Assembly (NCBI RefSeq): GCF_002149925.1 | Contig: NZ_MSLT01000012.1 | Location: 992,001-1,056,000 of the forward strand | Source: Thioflexithrix psekupsensis | GTDB taxonomy: Bacteria; Pseudomonadota; Gammaproteobacteria; Beggiatoales; Beggiatoaceae | Reading direction: 5' to 3' | DNA length: 64,000 bases | Shown: in pieces, positions 1 through 10,038 of the stretch | Numbering within the stretch: the stretch's first letter is position 1 | Layout of the letters: each line of letters starts with the position of its first letter | The notes under the pieces: generated by a model | The model's database searches: none | The model's input: only the letters and a program-made list of their open reading frames with translations | Told to the model about the DNA's origin: nothing | Position numbers and translations under genes: made by a program

Positions 1-2
1 AT

Positions 3-770
3 TATAAAGTTGAACCAGTTGATTATGCGAAAGTTTTAGATGAAACTTTGGCGATGGCTGAACAACTCGCGCCATTAGTCACAGATGTTCCCCATGAGTT
101 ATCTGAATTACGCGCTGCCGGTCAATCTGTATTGTTTGAAGGCGCGCAAGGCACAATGTTAGACATTGATCAAGGTACGTATCCTTTTGTCACCTCGTCT
201 AATACTACAGCGGGTGGTGCAGCAACAGGAAGTGGCATTGGCCCTTGTGATATTGATTACGTTTTAGGTATCACTAAGGCTTATACCACTCGTGTGGGTT
301 CGGGGCCATTTCCGACTGAATTAATGGAAGATGTTGGCGCGCATTTGTCGAAACGAGGTAATGAGTTTGGTGCGACGACTGGGCGAGCGCGTCGTTGTGG
401 TTGGTTTGATGCGGTGGCCTTGCGACGGGCTAAAGCAATCAATAGTTTAACTGGACTTTGCATCACTAAATTAGATGTTTTAGATGAATTACCCAGCTTG
501 CAAATCTGCACAGGATATAAATACAATGGAAAAGTGGTTGAAGTTCCTCCGCCCGGTGCTGAAGGTTTAGCGGCCTGTCAACCCATTTATTTAGAAATGC
601 CCGGTTGGCAGTGTTCTACATTAGGCGTGCGTCATTACGCGGATTTACCCGCTGCGGCACGGGCTTATTTGGAAAAATTAGAGTCTTTGGTTGGCGTTCC
701 TATTGCGATGATTTCTACGGGTGCGGAACGTGATGAGACGATTATTAAAACGGATCCGTTTTGTTGTTGA
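3..770 (+). CDS. purA: Adenylosuccinate synthetase (C-terminal part)
   Basis: PurA joins IMP and aspartate using GTP, the first committed step of AMP synthesis in the cytoplasm. The window opens inside the gene: the frame is open from base 3, so about 255 C-terminal residues are present and the N-terminal P-loop and its catalytic residues lie outside. Family signatures visible are [18 protein letters not shown], the VGSGPFPTE stretch, [10 protein letters not shown] and the C-terminal [10 protein letters not shown]. The first in-frame start-like codon (TTG at 48) is internal and not the real start. A perfect inverted repeat follows the stop. The family call is secure. Confidence 0.97.
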   Translation, partial: YKVEPVDYAKVLDETLAMAEQLAPLVTDVPHELSELRAAGQSVLFEGAQGTMLDIDQGTYPFVTSSNTTAGGAATGSGIGPCDIDYVLGITKAYTTRVGSGPFPTELMEDVGAHLSKRGNEFGATTGRARRCGWFDAVALRRAKAINSLTGLCITKLDVLDELPSLQICTGYKYNGKVVEVPPPGAEGLAACQPIYLEMPGWQCSTLGVRHYADLPAAARAYLEKLESLVGVPIAMISTGAERDETIIKTDPFCC

Positions 771-784
771 TTTCATCTGATGTT

Positions 785-827
785 AAGGTGTTCCTCGCTA
801 GGGTAGGAACACCTGAGAATCGTTATT
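785..827 (+). terminator. Probable terminator after purA
   Basis: A perfect 10-bp inverted repeat (AGGTGTTCCT at 786-795, AGGAACACCT at 805-814) with a 9-base loop lies 15 bases after the purA stop. The downstream T tract is weak (TTATTTTG), so termination strength is uncertain. Confidence 0.6.
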
Positions 828-829
828 TT

Positions 830-916
830 GTCAGAATCAGAATTTACAGACACAAGAATTTGCAAAATTGATTCTTGCCAGTGGTTTATTTTCAGCAGAT
901 TTTTTATTCTTTAAGT
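830..916. repeat. Dispersed inverted-repeat element, truncated copy (family 2)
   Basis: This stretch starts with GTCAGAATCAGAATTTACAG and then follows the copy at 27568-27690 closely for about 85 bases (ACACAAGAATTT, CAAAATTGATT, TTTTTATTCTTTAA). The right terminal inverted repeat seen in the other copy is missing, so this copy looks decayed or truncated. It lies in the dsbB upstream region. Confidence 0.7.
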
Positions 917-967
917 ACCTAAACGAAAATAATCTGGAATATTTGCATTTCTACTTAGGAGAGAAAA

Positions 968-1483
968 ATGGATTTTTTTCTGCGAATGACCCATTCTCCA
1001 CGTGCGATTTACGGGGTTATTTTTCTCAGTTGTGTTGCCTTGTTAGGCATGGGCTACTACATGGAATATGCCAAGGGTTTGATTCCTTGTCCTTTGTGTA
1101 TGGCGCAACGATTATTTTACATGGGTTTGGGCGTGGTGGCTTTGTTGGGCGTGCTGCACGGATCGCGGGGAATATTGAACCGAATCAATGCGTTTTTTGC
1201 GTTATTATTTGCTGTGGGCGGCGCAACGATTGCGGGACGACAAGTGTGGTTGCAGCATTTGCCTGCGGATCAAGTGCCGTCTTGTGGCGCGGATTTTGAC
1301 TTTATTGTCAGTCATTTTCCACTGCTCAAAGCCATTGAAACCTTATGGCAAGGTTCTGGCGATTGTGCAGAGGTACAATGGCAATTTTTAGGCTTATCGA
1401 TTGCGGGCTGGAGTTTGGTCTGGTTTGTATTTTTTACGGTCATTGCCTTGTATTTGCTGATTCGGCGTTTTCCAGCCCAGTAA
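968..1483 (+). CDS. dsbB: Disulfide bond formation protein DsbB
   Basis: DsbB is an inner-membrane protein that reoxidises periplasmic DsbA and passes electrons to quinones. The 171-residue product has four hydrophobic segments. It has the CPLC motif (C41, C44) just after the first membrane segment, and a second cysteine pair (C106, C133) in the later periplasmic loop, the arrangement used for electron relay in this family. The ATG follows a good ribosome site (AGGAGAG). Length matches the family. It stands alone between purA and a ferredoxin gene, with a truncated inverted-repeat element just upstream that may affect its promoter. Confidence 0.95.
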   Translation: MDFFLRMTHSPRAIYGVIFLSCVALLGMGYYMEYAKGLIPCPLCMAQRLFYMGLGVVALLGVLHGSRGILNRINAFFALLFAVGGATIAGRQVWLQHLPADQVPSCGADFDFIVSHFPLLKAIETLWQGSGDCAEVQWQFLGLSIAGWSLVWFVFFTVIALYLLIRRFPAQ

Positions 1484-1512
1484 CTTGAAAAAAAAATCGA
1501 CACTGGTCGTGA

Positions 1513-1860
<348 letters not shown>

Positions 1861-1924
1861 TGGCATTTTAAAGCAGAAAATCGCGGTTATTTTCTCGTTT
1901 GTGGGGTAAATGCTGCAAAAATGC

Positions 1925-1954
1925 TTGCTGTTAGGCAAAAAAATTGATTATAAT
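1925..1954 (+). promoter_or_regulatory. Promoter for tRNA-Lys (and tRNA-Leu)
   Basis: TTGCTG (1925-1930) and a consensus TATAAT (1949-1954) are 18 bases apart and sit 12 bases before the tRNA. The position and the perfect -10 box support a sigma-70 promoter. Confidence 0.65.
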
Positions 1955-1966
1955 ACTGCGCTTTGC

Positions 1967-2042
<76 letters not shown>

Positions 2043-2138
2043 CTGTTTTCTTAAAAATAAACTCAGTTTCATCCACTGAGTCACTATAGTCTGTTCATGT
2101 ATGTGCTTTTAGTTCCTGTCAGTTGACTTCTCTCGGAT

Positions 2139-2223
2139 GCGAAAGTGGCGAAATTGGTAGACGCGCTGGTTTTAGGTACCAGTAGGGCAACCTGTGAGAG
2201 TTCGAGTCTCTCCTTTCGCACCA
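2139..2223 (+). tRNA. tRNA-Leu(TAG)
   Basis: An 85-base class II tRNA with a long variable arm. Acceptor GCGAAAG pairs with CTTTCGC, then A and encoded CCA. The anticodon stem CTGGT/ACCAG encloses TTTAGGT, giving anticodon TAG. It lies about 100 bases after tRNA-Lys and could share its transcript. Confidence 0.97.
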
Positions 2224-2303
2224 CCCCATGTCACCCTTTAACATTCCAAACTCTGCACCGGACGGCAATGCGTGAAGACACTTTCAATTAACGAGGTCAA
2301 GAC

Positions 2304-3668
2304 ATGCAAGTGTCCATCGAACAGGTCAACGCCCTAACGCGACGCGTAACGGTAGGGATTGCCAATGAGCATATTAAAAAAGCCGTACAAAGCCGTTTGC
2401 AATCCGTTGCACGCACCGCAAAAATAAACGGATTTCGTCCCGGTAAAGTCCCCATGCGTTTGGTAGAACAAAAATATGGGGAACAGATTTATATTGATGT
2501 TCTGGAATCCATGATTCCCAACAGCTTGGGCGAAGCCTTAAAAGAACAATCGCTCAATCCTGTCTCCAAACCTGAGATTGAATTGAATAGCGAACTTCCC
2601 GCACTGAAAAGAGGTGAGGATTTATCTTACACAGCCGTATTTGAAGTCTATCCCGAATTGGGAGAGATCGCATATCGTGAAGCACAAGTGACTCGTCCTG
2701 TGGTGCAGATCGATGACGCTGATGTGGATCAAGTCATCGCTAAATTACGTCAGCAAGCCGCAAAATGGCAAGAAGTGGCTCGTTCTCCCGCCGAACAAGA
2801 CAAAGTCGTTGTTTCTGTCGTGGCGACGTTAGACGGCTCACCTTTTGAAGACAATGTCGTTAAAGAAGAAGAGATGCTATTGCCTTACTCAGAGGGATTG
2901 GCGGTAGGATTTTCCGAAGCGTTGCGGGGCTTTATGCCCGGCGAAACGCGGACTTTACATCTCCCCGCGCCATTAGAATATGATAATCCAGACCTCGCAG
3001 GTAAAATTCTAACGCTTGAAGTCACCCTTCACGCTGTCAAAGAAGCCGTTCTGCCAGAAATGAATGCAGAATTTGCGGTCTCTTTGGGGGTTGAAAGTGG
3101 TGATGTGACCGAATTGCGCACCGAAGTGACCCAAAATATGCAGCGCGAGCAAAAACAAGCCTTGCGGAAATATTTACGGACTTCCGTGCTAAAACAATTG
3201 CGCGAACTCAACCCAATTGACCTTCCCAAAGTCTTAGTTGAACAGGAAAGAGATCGACTCGCCAGAGTGGTACTTCAGAAATTAGGGGGGCTGGGTGCCG
3301 CACCCGGCAGCAGCGACTATCTTAGAATCGTCAACACGATTAAAGAAAATATGGTCAGAGAAGATGAACCCATGCAAAACGTCCACGCGGGATTGCTGTT
3401 ATCTGAGTTGATTCGTGTGCATCGTCTTGAACTGTCGGCTGAACGCTTGAAAGAACACATTACAGAAATCGCTTCCACTTACGAAGACCCTGCGTCTATT
3501 GTGCGCTACATTTATGGTGAACGTGACGTGTTGAGACAAGTGGAAAGTTCCGTGTTGGAAGAACAAGCCATTGATTGGCTCTTAGAACAAATGCAAGTGA
3601 CTGATGAATCCATGTCATTCACCCAGTTTATGGAATTAGCCAATCCCAAAATAATGGAAACCGTTTAG
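2304..3668 (+). CDS. tig: Trigger factor
   Basis: Trigger factor is the ribosome-bound chaperone and peptidyl-prolyl isomerase that meets nascent chains at the exit tunnel. The 454-residue product begins MQVSIEQVNALTRRVTV and has the ribosome-contact signature GFRPGKVPM near residue 45. A central FKBP-like domain is at about 165-250 and a long helical C-terminal arm region follows. It is slightly longer than the E. coli protein (432). It heads the conserved tig-clpP-clpX-lon-hupB cluster, with a 135-base gap to clpP that probably carries its own promoter. Confidence 0.97.
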   Translation: MQVSIEQVNALTRRVTVGIANEHIKKAVQSRLQSVARTAKINGFRPGKVPMRLVEQKYGEQIYIDVLESMIPNSLGEALKEQSLNPVSKPEIELNSELPALKRGEDLSYTAVFEVYPELGEIAYREAQVTRPVVQIDDADVDQVIAKLRQQAAKWQEVARSPAEQDKVVVSVVATLDGSPFEDNVVKEEEMLLPYSEGLAVGFSEALRGFMPGETRTLHLPAPLEYDNPDLAGKILTLEVTLHAVKEAVLPEMNAEFAVSLGVESGDVTELRTEVTQNMQREQKQALRKYLRTSVLKQLRELNPIDLPKVLVEQERDRLARVVLQKLGGLGAAPGSSDYLRIVNTIKENMVREDEPMQNVHAGLLLSELIRVHRLELSAERLKEHITEIASTYEDPASIVRYIYGERDVLRQVESSVLEEQAIDWLLEQMQVTDESMSFTQFMELANPKIMETV

Positions 3669-3803
3669 CAACATGACGTGAAGCGAGAAAAATAACCGCT
3701 TTGTCTGTATGGTCTGAATCAACAGTGCATTTTTAATCAGTGACTTTGGTTCAGACAAAAAACTTGTTATGAATCACCTCTAGTTGCTACAGGATAAAAC
3801 ATA

Positions 3804-4475
3804 ATGAATAACCCCATTCCAGACCCCATTCGTGCTGCGGGCGGGCTAGTTCCCATGGTGGTTGAGCAGTCATCTCGTGGTGAGCGCGCTTATGATATTT
3901 ATTCGCGCTTGCTTAAAGATCGCGTCGTATTCTTGGTTGGACAGGTTGAAGATTACAGTGCGAATTTGATTATTGCGCAATTGCTGTTTTTAGAGTCTGA
4001 AAATCCAGACAAAGACATTCATTTTTATATCAATTCGCCCGGCGGAGTCGTCACGGCCGGTTTGGCCATTTACGACACCATGCAATTTATCAAGCCTAAC
4101 GTCAGCACCTTGTGCATTGGTCAAGCGGCCAGCATGGGGGCTTTGTTGCTGTCTGGCGGACATCCCGGTAAACGCTACTGTTTGCCCCATTCGCGTATGA
4201 TGATCCACCAGCCTTTGGGTGGTTTTCAAGGACAAGCGACCGATATTGAAATTCATGCCCGTGAAATTTTGCGCATCCGCGAACGTTTAAGTGGCATTTT
4301 GGCCAAACACACCGGACAAAATTTAGAGGCCATTCAGCGCGATACCGAACGCGATAATTTTATGACGGCTGAAGAAGCGGTAAAATATGGCTTAGTGGAT
4401 GCCGTGTTGACCAGTCGCCAAGCCATTTTGGACAAGGCCGAAAAAACGGACAAACTCGAAAAAACCGATAAATAA
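3804..4475 (+). CDS. clpP: ATP-dependent Clp protease, proteolytic subunit
   Basis: ClpP forms the tetradecameric serine protease chamber fed by ClpX or ClpA. The 223-residue product contains the catalytic triad in family context: Ser110 in GQAASMGA, His135 in MIHQPLGG and Asp184 in DTERDNFM. It is about 15 residues longer than E. coli ClpP because of a charged C-terminal tail with a short repeat ([11 protein letters not shown]). The N-terminal peptide before [17 protein letters not shown] is probably processed, as in relatives. clpX follows 67 bases later. Confidence 0.97.
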   Translation: MNNPIPDPIRAAGGLVPMVVEQSSRGERAYDIYSRLLKDRVVFLVGQVEDYSANLIIAQLLFLESENPDKDIHFYINSPGGVVTAGLAIYDTMQFIKPNVSTLCIGQAASMGALLLSGGHPGKRYCLPHSRMMIHQPLGGFQGQATDIEIHAREILRIRERLSGILAKHTGQNLEAIQRDTERDNFMTAEEAVKYGLVDAVLTSRQAILDKAEKTDKLEKTDK

Positions 4476-4542
4476 CCCCTTATGGCGATATTTATCGATA
4501 GCGATGCTTATTGTACCCGTCTGTTAAACGAGGAGGCTTGCG

Positions 4543-5799
4543 ATGCCTGACGAACGAAAAGGCAAATCGGGCAGTGATGATCGATTGCTTTACTGTTCTT
4601 TTTGCGGTAAGAGCCAGCATGAAGTGCGTAAACTCATTGCTGGTCCATCCGTATTCATCTGTGATGAATGTGTGGAGTTGTGCAACGATATTATTCGAGA
4701 AGAAATTCAAGAACAAGCACACCACCATCATCGAAATCTGCCCACGCCCCATGAGATTCACCAACATCTCAACGAGTATGTGATCGGTCAAGAGTTAGCG
4801 AAAAAAATCCTCTCTGTCGCCGTATATAATCACTACAAACGGCTGGAAAGTAAGCATAAACGCAACGATGTGGAAATTGCCAAAAGTAACGTTTTACTGA
4901 TCGGCCCTACGGGGAGCGGTAAGACTTTATTGGCTGAAACATTGGCGCGGTTTCTCAATGTACCGTTTACCATGGCCGATGCCACGACCTTGACGGAAGC
5001 GGGTTATGTGGGAGAAGATGTGGAAAACATCATTCAAAAACTCCTGCAAAAATGCGATTACGACGTAGAAAAAGCCCAAACAGGCATTGTTTACATTGAT
5101 GAGATCGATAAAATCTCTCGCAAATCTGATAATCCATCGATTACCCGCGATGTTTCTGGTGAAGGGGTGCAACAAGCCTTGCTGAAATTGATCGAAGGCA
5201 CAGTGGCTTCTGTCCCTCCCCAAGGTGGGCGTAAACATCCCCAACAAGAATTTTTACAAGTGGACACTTCACAAATGTTATTTATTTGTGGGGGGGCGTT
5301 TTCTGGTTTAGAAAAAGTGGTGCGGGCGCGTTCCGAAAAAAGTGGGATCGGTTTTTCGGCCGAAGTGCGCGGCAGTAATGATAAACGGAACATTTCAGAA
5401 TTACTGCGTGCCGTTGAACCCGAAGATTTGATCAAATACGGTCTGATTCCTGAGTTTGTCGGACGTTTACCGATTGCGGCGACCTTGACCGAACTGGACG
5501 AAGCCCAATTGGTACAGATTCTCACCGAGCCGCGTAATGCGCTAACCAAGCAATATATGCGCTTGTTTGAAATGGAAAATGTCGAGTTAGAATTTCGGGA
5601 AGAAGCCTTGCGTGCCATTGCGCGTAAAGCCATTGAAAGAAATACTGGCGCACGCGGCTTGCGTTCCATCATGGAAACGGTATTATTAGACACCATGTAT
5701 GAGCTGCCCTGTATGGAAAACGTGGCTAAGATTATTGTGGATGAAGCGGTGATCGAGGGCAAATCTAAACCCTTAGTGCTGTACCAAAATGCGGCGTAA
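4543..5799 (+). CDS. clpX: ATP-dependent Clp protease, ATP-binding subunit ClpX
   Basis: ClpX is the AAA+ unfoldase that delivers substrates to ClpP. The 418-residue product has an N-terminal zinc-binding domain (C18, C21, C40, C43), Walker A GPTGSGKT near 121 and Walker [10 protein letters not shown] near 185. It also has the IGF-type loop (SGIGFSAEV) that docks on ClpP, and the C-terminal small domain. A histidine-rich linker (QAHHHHRN) joins the zinc domain to the ATPase domain. The ATG at 4543 follows GAGGAGG, a strong ribosome site. Confidence 0.98.
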   Translation: MPDERKGKSGSDDRLLYCSFCGKSQHEVRKLIAGPSVFICDECVELCNDIIREEIQEQAHHHHRNLPTPHEIHQHLNEYVIGQELAKKILSVAVYNHYKRLESKHKRNDVEIAKSNVLLIGPTGSGKTLLAETLARFLNVPFTMADATTLTEAGYVGEDVENIIQKLLQKCDYDVEKAQTGIVYIDEIDKISRKSDNPSITRDVSGEGVQQALLKLIEGTVASVPPQGGRKHPQQEFLQVDTSQMLFICGGAFSGLEKVVRARSEKSGIGFSAEVRGSNDKRNISELLRAVEPEDLIKYGLIPEFVGRLPIAATLTELDEAQLVQILTEPRNALTKQYMRLFEMENVELEFREEALRAIARKAIERNTGARGLRSIMETVLLDTMYELPCMENVAKIIVDEAVIEGKSKPLVLYQNAA

Positions 5800-6190
5800 T
5801 TGATAGAGAATTCAGAATCATTGATTTTTCTCTACTCCCCTTTTCTTTCTGACCCAGACAGACTGGGGGAGACGAAATCTGTTTACAATCCATCATCAAT
5901 GTCTTGTTACACTGAAATAATACACAAGTCCCTAAACCAACCGCGTTTACATTTGCCCATTATTCTTGAAGCGCGGGCTAACATGCCTTACTGTATTCCT
6001 ATTATCTGTCCCTGCGCACAAGTCCAGTGGCATCGACATAACCCCGAACCACAACGCGCTCACGCACTCACTTTTGGCACTTTGCAGCTTGATCCCTTGG
6101 CCATGATTCATGAGATGACCCGATCTGCCCTTTTTATTGCCATCAGGTTTGCTCGCCGCATGGTCTCTGACCTTTAACGAGGATACCCCT
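5800..6190. other. Intergenic region clpX-lon
   Basis: About 390 bases without a credible gene. A 125-codon open frame crosses it, but it begins with TTG directly at the clpX stop and its product resembles no known family. Expected content is the lon promoter, possibly heat-shock controlled as in other gammaproteobacteria. I could not identify a convincing sigma-32 or sigma-70 site by eye. Confidence 0.5.
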
Positions 6191-8632
6191 ATGCCCTACG
6201 ATGACAAAACCTCTGACGTGATTGATGCGCCGCGAATGGTTTTGCCGGTGCTGCCACTGCGTGACGTAGTGGTTTATCCCCACATGGTAATCCCCCTGTT
6301 TGTGGGACGAGAAAAATCGATCCGCGCCTTAGAAAAGGCCATGACCGAAGATAAACAAATTCTCTTAATCGCCCAACGCAATGCCGCCGAAGATGAACCC
6401 GAAGTTGACGATTTACACCGTGTGGGAACGGTGTCTAGTATTCTGCAATTGCTGAAACTGCCCGACGGCACCATTAAAGTCTTGGTCGAAGGCGGACAAC
6501 GGGCGAAAATTCTCAGTTTTCTGTCCATGGACGATTTATTTACCGCGCAAATTACCCCATTGGCCGAGGTGATCCCCGATGAACGCGAAGTCGAAGTGTT
6601 GTCGCGTTCGATCACCACACATTTTGATCAATACATCAAACTCAATAAGAAAGTGCCACCAGAAATTTTAAGTTCTCTGGCCAATATTGACGAATCCAGT
6701 CGCCTTGCTGACACCATTGCCGCACACATGGCGATTAAACTGGAAGAAAAGCAGAAAATCCTAGAGATCGTGGATGTACGCGAACGCTTGGAACATTTGA
6801 TTGCGCTGATGGAATCGGAGATTGATTTGTTACAAATCGAAAAACGCATTCGTAAGCGCGTAAAAGGGCAAATGGAAAAAAGCCAACGCGAGTATTATCT
6901 TAACGAACAGATGAAAGCGATCCAGAAAGAATTGGGAGAATTGGAAGATGCCCCCAATGAGATCGAAGAACTGAGCAAACGCATTGAAGAGGCCGGAATG
7001 CCTAAAGAGGCCAAAGCCAAAGCCATTGCCGAGTTGAATAAACTCAAAATGATGTCGCCCATGTCCGCAGAAGCCACTGTGGTACGCAATTACATTGATG
7101 TGATTTTAGCTGTGCCGTGGAAACGCCGCACCAAAGTCAGCCGTGACATGAGCAAAGCCGAAAGTGTACTGGAAACGGATCACTACGGTTTAGAAAAGGT
7201 CAAAGAACGTATTTTAGAATACCTTGCAGTACAACAGCGCGTGAAAAAACTCAAAGGCCCCGTGTTATGCTTGGTTGGCCCGCCGGGCGTGGGTAAAACC
7301 TCATTGGGACAATCGATTGCTCGCGCTACCAATCGTAAATTTGTGCGGATGTCATTAGGTGGCGTGCGCGATGAAGCGGAGATTCGCGGCCATCGTCGGA
7401 CTTACATTGGGTCTATGCCCGGTAAAATTGTCCAAAATCTCAGCAAAGTGGGAACACGTAACCCGCTTTTTCTGTTAGACGAAGTGGATAAAATGGCGAT
7501 GGATTTCCGTGGCGATCCGTCTTCTGCGCTGTTAGAAGTGTTAGACCCTGAACAAAATCATACGTTTAACGATCACTATTTAGAAGTGGATTATGATTTG
7601 TCAGAAGTGATGTTTGTGGCCACGGCGAATACTTTAAATATTCCCGCGCCGTTATTGGATCGGATGGAAGTCATTCGTCTGTCGGGTTATACCGAAGATG
7701 AGAAAATTAATATTGCCATGCACTACCTCGTGCCAAAGCAAATTAAAAACAACGGACTTAAAGCCACGGAAATTAGCATTGCTGAAACGGCAATCCGTGA
7801 TATTATCCGTTTTTATACTCGTGAAGCGGGCGTGCGTAATTTAGAGCGTGAAATTGCTAAAATTTGCCGTAAAGTGGTTAAAGAAATCCTGTTAAAAACC
7901 GATGTGCGCAAAGTGTCTGTGAGTTCGCGCAATATTGAAAAATATCTCGGTGTAAAACGCTTCCGCTACGGTCGCGCCGAAGAACAAGACCGTGTCGGAC
8001 AAGTCACCGGATTGGCATGGACAGAAGTGGGTGGGGATTTATTGACCATCGAAGCGGCGGTCATGCCCGGTAAAGGCAAATTATCTTACACGGGACAACT
8101 GGGCGATGTCATGCAAGAGTCGATTCAAGCCGCCATGAGTGTCGTGCGCAATCGCGCCAAAGCCTTGGGCATTGAAAACGACTTTTACCAAAAATACGAT
8201 CTGCACATTCACGTCCCCGAAGGTGCAACGCCAAAAGATGGCCCCAGTGCGGGGGTCAGTATGTGTACGGCGTTGGTGTCGGTACTGACCAGCGTGCCGG
8301 TGCGCGCCAGCGTGGCGATGACGGGAGAAATCACTTTACGCGGCGAAGTGCTGCCTATCGGTGGTTTAAAGGAAAAATTGTTAGCGGCTTTACGCGGTGG
8401 CATTCGGACGGTGCTGATTCCCGACGAAAACAAGCGCGATTTACAAGAAATTCCTGAAAATATTAAGAAAAATCTTGATATTCGTCCCGTCAAGTGGATT
8501 GAAGAAGTATTGGCCTTGGCCTTACAGCAAATGCCAACGCCCTTACCCACCGCAGATGGCAGCACGGTGACAGAACCAGAAGGCTTGCCCAGTGGCGATT
8601 CAACTCAGAATGCCAGCGTGCAAACCCACTAA
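6191..8632 (+). CDS. lon: ATP-dependent Lon protease
   Basis: Lon is a single-chain AAA+ serine protease that degrades misfolded and short-lived regulatory proteins. The 813-residue product has the N-terminal LON substrate domain ([19 protein letters not shown]) and coiled-coil helices. Walker [10 protein letters not shown] is near 362 and Walker [10 protein letters not shown] near 426. The protease Ser-Lys dyad is in DGPSAGVSM (Ser near 684) and [10 protein letters not shown] (Lys near 725). The start at 6191 is preferred to an upstream extension: ATG follows AACGAGGA and the protein then starts as Lon does. hupB lies downstream, as in E. coli. Confidence 0.98.
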   Translation: MPYDDKTSDVIDAPRMVLPVLPLRDVVVYPHMVIPLFVGREKSIRALEKAMTEDKQILLIAQRNAAEDEPEVDDLHRVGTVSSILQLLKLPDGTIKVLVEGGQRAKILSFLSMDDLFTAQITPLAEVIPDEREVEVLSRSITTHFDQYIKLNKKVPPEILSSLANIDESSRLADTIAAHMAIKLEEKQKILEIVDVRERLEHLIALMESEIDLLQIEKRIRKRVKGQMEKSQREYYLNEQMKAIQKELGELEDAPNEIEELSKRIEEAGMPKEAKAKAIAELNKLKMMSPMSAEATVVRNYIDVILAVPWKRRTKVSRDMSKAESVLETDHYGLEKVKERILEYLAVQQRVKKLKGPVLCLVGPPGVGKTSLGQSIARATNRKFVRMSLGGVRDEAEIRGHRRTYIGSMPGKIVQNLSKVGTRNPLFLLDEVDKMAMDFRGDPSSALLEVLDPEQNHTFNDHYLEVDYDLSEVMFVATANTLNIPAPLLDRMEVIRLSGYTEDEKINIAMHYLVPKQIKNNGLKATEISIAETAIRDIIRFYTREAGVRNLEREIAKICRKVVKEILLKTDVRKVSVSSRNIEKYLGVKRFRYGRAEEQDRVGQVTGLAWTEVGGDLLTIEAAVMPGKGKLSYTGQLGDVMQESIQAAMSVVRNRAKALGIENDFYQKYDLHIHVPEGATPKDGPSAGVSMCTALVSVLTSVPVRASVAMTGEITLRGEVLPIGGLKEKLLAALRGGIRTVLIPDENKRDLQEIPENIKKNLDIRPVKWIEEVLALALQQMPTPLPTADGSTVTEPEGLPSGDSTQNASVQTH

Positions 8633-8874
8633 ACATGCTACAATGCAAATCGAGTTGATACACTGTCTCTGATTTCCTCTGACATCTAGGAAGGCGCGGA
8701 ATCAGTGCAAACCATCTAAACAAACGCTGATTGAGTCCATTTGAGTCCGTGTATTTTGTTGAGATGGCATTGCTTGTGCTTGATTGCGCCCGATCAACCA
8801 GAGACAGTGAGTCGGTATGAACCCATTGCTTTTTTGTATTTTACCCATCCAACACCACGTTAAACGGGGGAAAA

Positions 8875-9147
8875 ATGAATAAATCAGAAATTATTGAAGC
8901 GGTTGCTGAGGCCGCCAACATCTCTAAAGCGCAAGCGGGGAATGCGGTAGAAGCGGTGATTGATTCGATTCGAGACGCGCTGGCTAAAGGGGACAGCGTC
9001 ACACTGATTGGTTTTGGAACTTTTACAGTACGGGAACGCCCAGCCCGCACCGGTCGCAATCCACGCACCGGCGATCCCATCGACATCAAAGCGGCAAAAG
9101 TACCCGTGTTCAAACCGGGTAAAGTTTTGAAAGAAGTGGTAAATTAA
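8875..9147 (+). CDS. hupB: DNA-binding protein HU-beta
   Basis: HU is a small nucleoid protein that bends DNA as a dimer. The 90-residue product starts MNKSEIIEAVAEAANISKAQ. It has the helix-turn-helix base, the GFGTFTVRERPARTGRNP beta-arm with its DNA-inserting proline, and the C-terminal VFKPGKVLKEVVN helix. Length is exactly that of the family. The start follows a GGGGGA ribosome site. A stem-loop follows the stop. The lon-hupB order is conserved in gammaproteobacteria. Confidence 0.97.
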   Translation: MNKSEIIEAVAEAANISKAQAGNAVEAVIDSIRDALAKGDSVTLIGFGTFTVRERPARTGRNPRTGDPIDIKAAKVPVFKPGKVLKEVVN

Positions 9148-9169
9148 AAATTTTGCAAAAAAAGTGTCT

Positions 9170-9199
9170 CAGAGGCTTGCAAAATTAAAAAAGCCTCTG
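9170..9199 (+). terminator. hupB terminator hairpin, merged with the tRNA promoter
   Basis: A perfect 9-bp stem (CAGAGGCTT at 9170-9178, AAGCCTCTG at 9191-9199) with a 12-base A-rich loop follows hupB. It is followed by TATAATTT, which also serves as the -10 box of the next promoter. Confidence 0.6.
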
Positions 9200-9205
9200 T
9201 ATAAT
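9177..9205 (+). promoter_or_regulatory. Promoter for tRNA-Val/tRNA-Asp
   Basis: TTGCAA (9177-9182) and consensus TATAAT (9200-9205) are separated by the ideal 17 bases, 31 bases before the tRNA. The -35 box lies at the top of the hupB hairpin stem and loop. Confidence 0.75.
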
Positions 9206-9236
9206 TTCAAACTTCAAATCGAGACACGAAACAAGC

Positions 9237-9312
9237 GGGTGTTTAGCTCAGTTGGTAGAGCGTCGCCCTTACAAGGCGAATGTCGGGGGTTCAAGTCCCT
9301 CAACACCCACCA
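9237..9312 (+). tRNA. tRNA-Val(TAC)
   Basis: A 76-base cloverleaf. Acceptor GGGTGTT pairs with AACACCC, then A and encoded CCA. The anticodon stem TCGCC/GGCGA encloses CTTACAA, giving anticodon TAC. Confidence 0.97.
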
Positions 9313-9328
9313 GTTTTATAACGGTTTT

Positions 9329-9405
9329 GGAGCGGTAGTTCAGATGGTTAGAATACCGGCCTGTCACGCCGGGGGTCGCGGGTTCGAGCCCCGTCCGCTC
9401 CGCCA
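9329..9405 (+). tRNA. tRNA-Asp(GTC)
   Basis: A 77-base cloverleaf. Acceptor GGAGCGG pairs with CCGCTCC, then G (the expected Asp discriminator) and encoded CCA. The anticodon stem CCGGC/GCCGG encloses CTGTCAC, giving anticodon GTC. It is 16 bases after tRNA-Val and cotranscribed with it. Confidence 0.97.
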
Positions 9406-9414
9406 CTCTCTCTC

Positions 9415-9446
9415 GAAGCGCATCAGAAAAGAGTGCGCTTTTTTTT
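9415..9446 (+). terminator. Terminator of the tRNA-Val/tRNA-Asp transcript
   Basis: Stem AAGCGCA (9416-9422) pairs with TGCGCTT (9434-9440), followed by an unbroken run of T. This is a classical intrinsic terminator 10 bases after tRNA-Asp. Confidence 0.85.
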
Positions 9447-9536
9447 CGCCTGCATTTTTTTCTTTTCTTTGTCTCAAAAGAAAAAATCGGATAAAAGGCG
9501 GGCTTGATGTCCAACTTGCTGATAAGGAACAACCTC

Positions 9537-9773
9537 ATGTCCAGAGTATGCCAAGTCACTGGCAAAGGGCCAATGTCAGGTCACAACGTGTCCCACGCGA
9601 ACAATAAGACCAAACGCCGTTTTTTGCCTAATTTACACGTTCATCGTTTCTGGTTAGCCAGCGAAAACCGTTGGATCAAACTGCGCGTGAGCAACCACGG
9701 TTTACGCACGATTGATAAAAAAGGCATTGAAACGGTATTAGCCGAATTGCGCCAAAACGGAATTAAATACTAA
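9537..9773 (+). CDS. rpmB: 50S ribosomal protein L28
   Basis: The 78-residue product starts [20 protein letters not shown] and contains the family stretch [18 protein letters not shown] at 9537 is chosen because it follows AAGGAAC by 6 bases and gives the standard L28 length; the longer open frame upstream is not needed. rpmG follows 34 bases downstream, the usual rpmB-rpmG pair. Confidence 0.97.
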   Translation: MSRVCQVTGKGPMSGHNVSHANNKTKRRFLPNLHVHRFWLASENRWIKLRVSNHGLRTIDKKGIETVLAELRQNGIKY

Positions 9774-9807
9774 ATTTTGGCCAAAATAACTGTTAGGAGT
9801 AGCGACA

Positions 9808-9963
9808 ATGCGCGATAAAATCAAACTGGTTTCCAGTGCAGGCACCGGCCACTTTTACACCACCACAAAGAACAAAAAAACGACTCCCGATAAATTGTCG
9901 TTTAAAAAGTACGATCCGGTGGTACGTAAACATGTAGAGTACAAAGAAGCCAAAATCAAATAG
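9808..9963 (+). CDS. rpmG: 50S ribosomal protein L33
   Basis: A 51-residue basic protein starting [20 protein letters not shown]. It lacks the CxxC pairs of zinc-binding L33, so it is the zinc-independent type. ATG follows TAGGAGT at good spacing. It lacks the first few residues found in the E. coli protein. A strong terminator follows. Confidence 0.97.
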   Translation: MRDKIKLVSSAGTGHFYTTTKNKKTTPDKLSFKKYDPVVRKHVEYKEAKIK

Positions 9964-9987
9964 GTTTCCTCTCCCATGCCCGCGTTA

Positions 9988-10026
9988 AAAAAATCGCTTG
10001 AAACTTAGGCTTCAAGCGATTTTTTA
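9988..10026. terminator. Bidirectional terminator between rpmG and glgC
   Basis: Stem AATCGCTTGAA pairs with TTCAAGCGATT. An A tract lies on the left and a T tract on the right, so it can end transcription of rpmG from the left and of the convergent glgC from the right. Confidence 0.85.
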
Positions 10027-10038
10027 TTGGTAGAACAA

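Noticed and set aside
868-1299. 143-codon frame overlapping dsbB
   Set aside because: dsbB is unambiguous in the other phase, and this frame begins inside a dispersed repeat.
4466-4497. Inverted repeat CGATAAAT / ATTTATCG between clpP and clpX as a terminator
   Set aside because: The stem is only 8 AT-rich pairs with no T run. clpP and clpX are normally cotranscribed, so termination here is unlikely.
5091-5762. Long minus-strand frame opposite clpX
   Set aside because: It is a shadow of the clpX coding strand (serine-rich antisense translation) with no family resemblance.
5800-6177. 125-codon open frame between clpX and lon
   Set aside because: It starts with TTG at the clpX stop, has no ribosome site, and its translation resembles no protein family. 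It occupies the expected lon promoter region.
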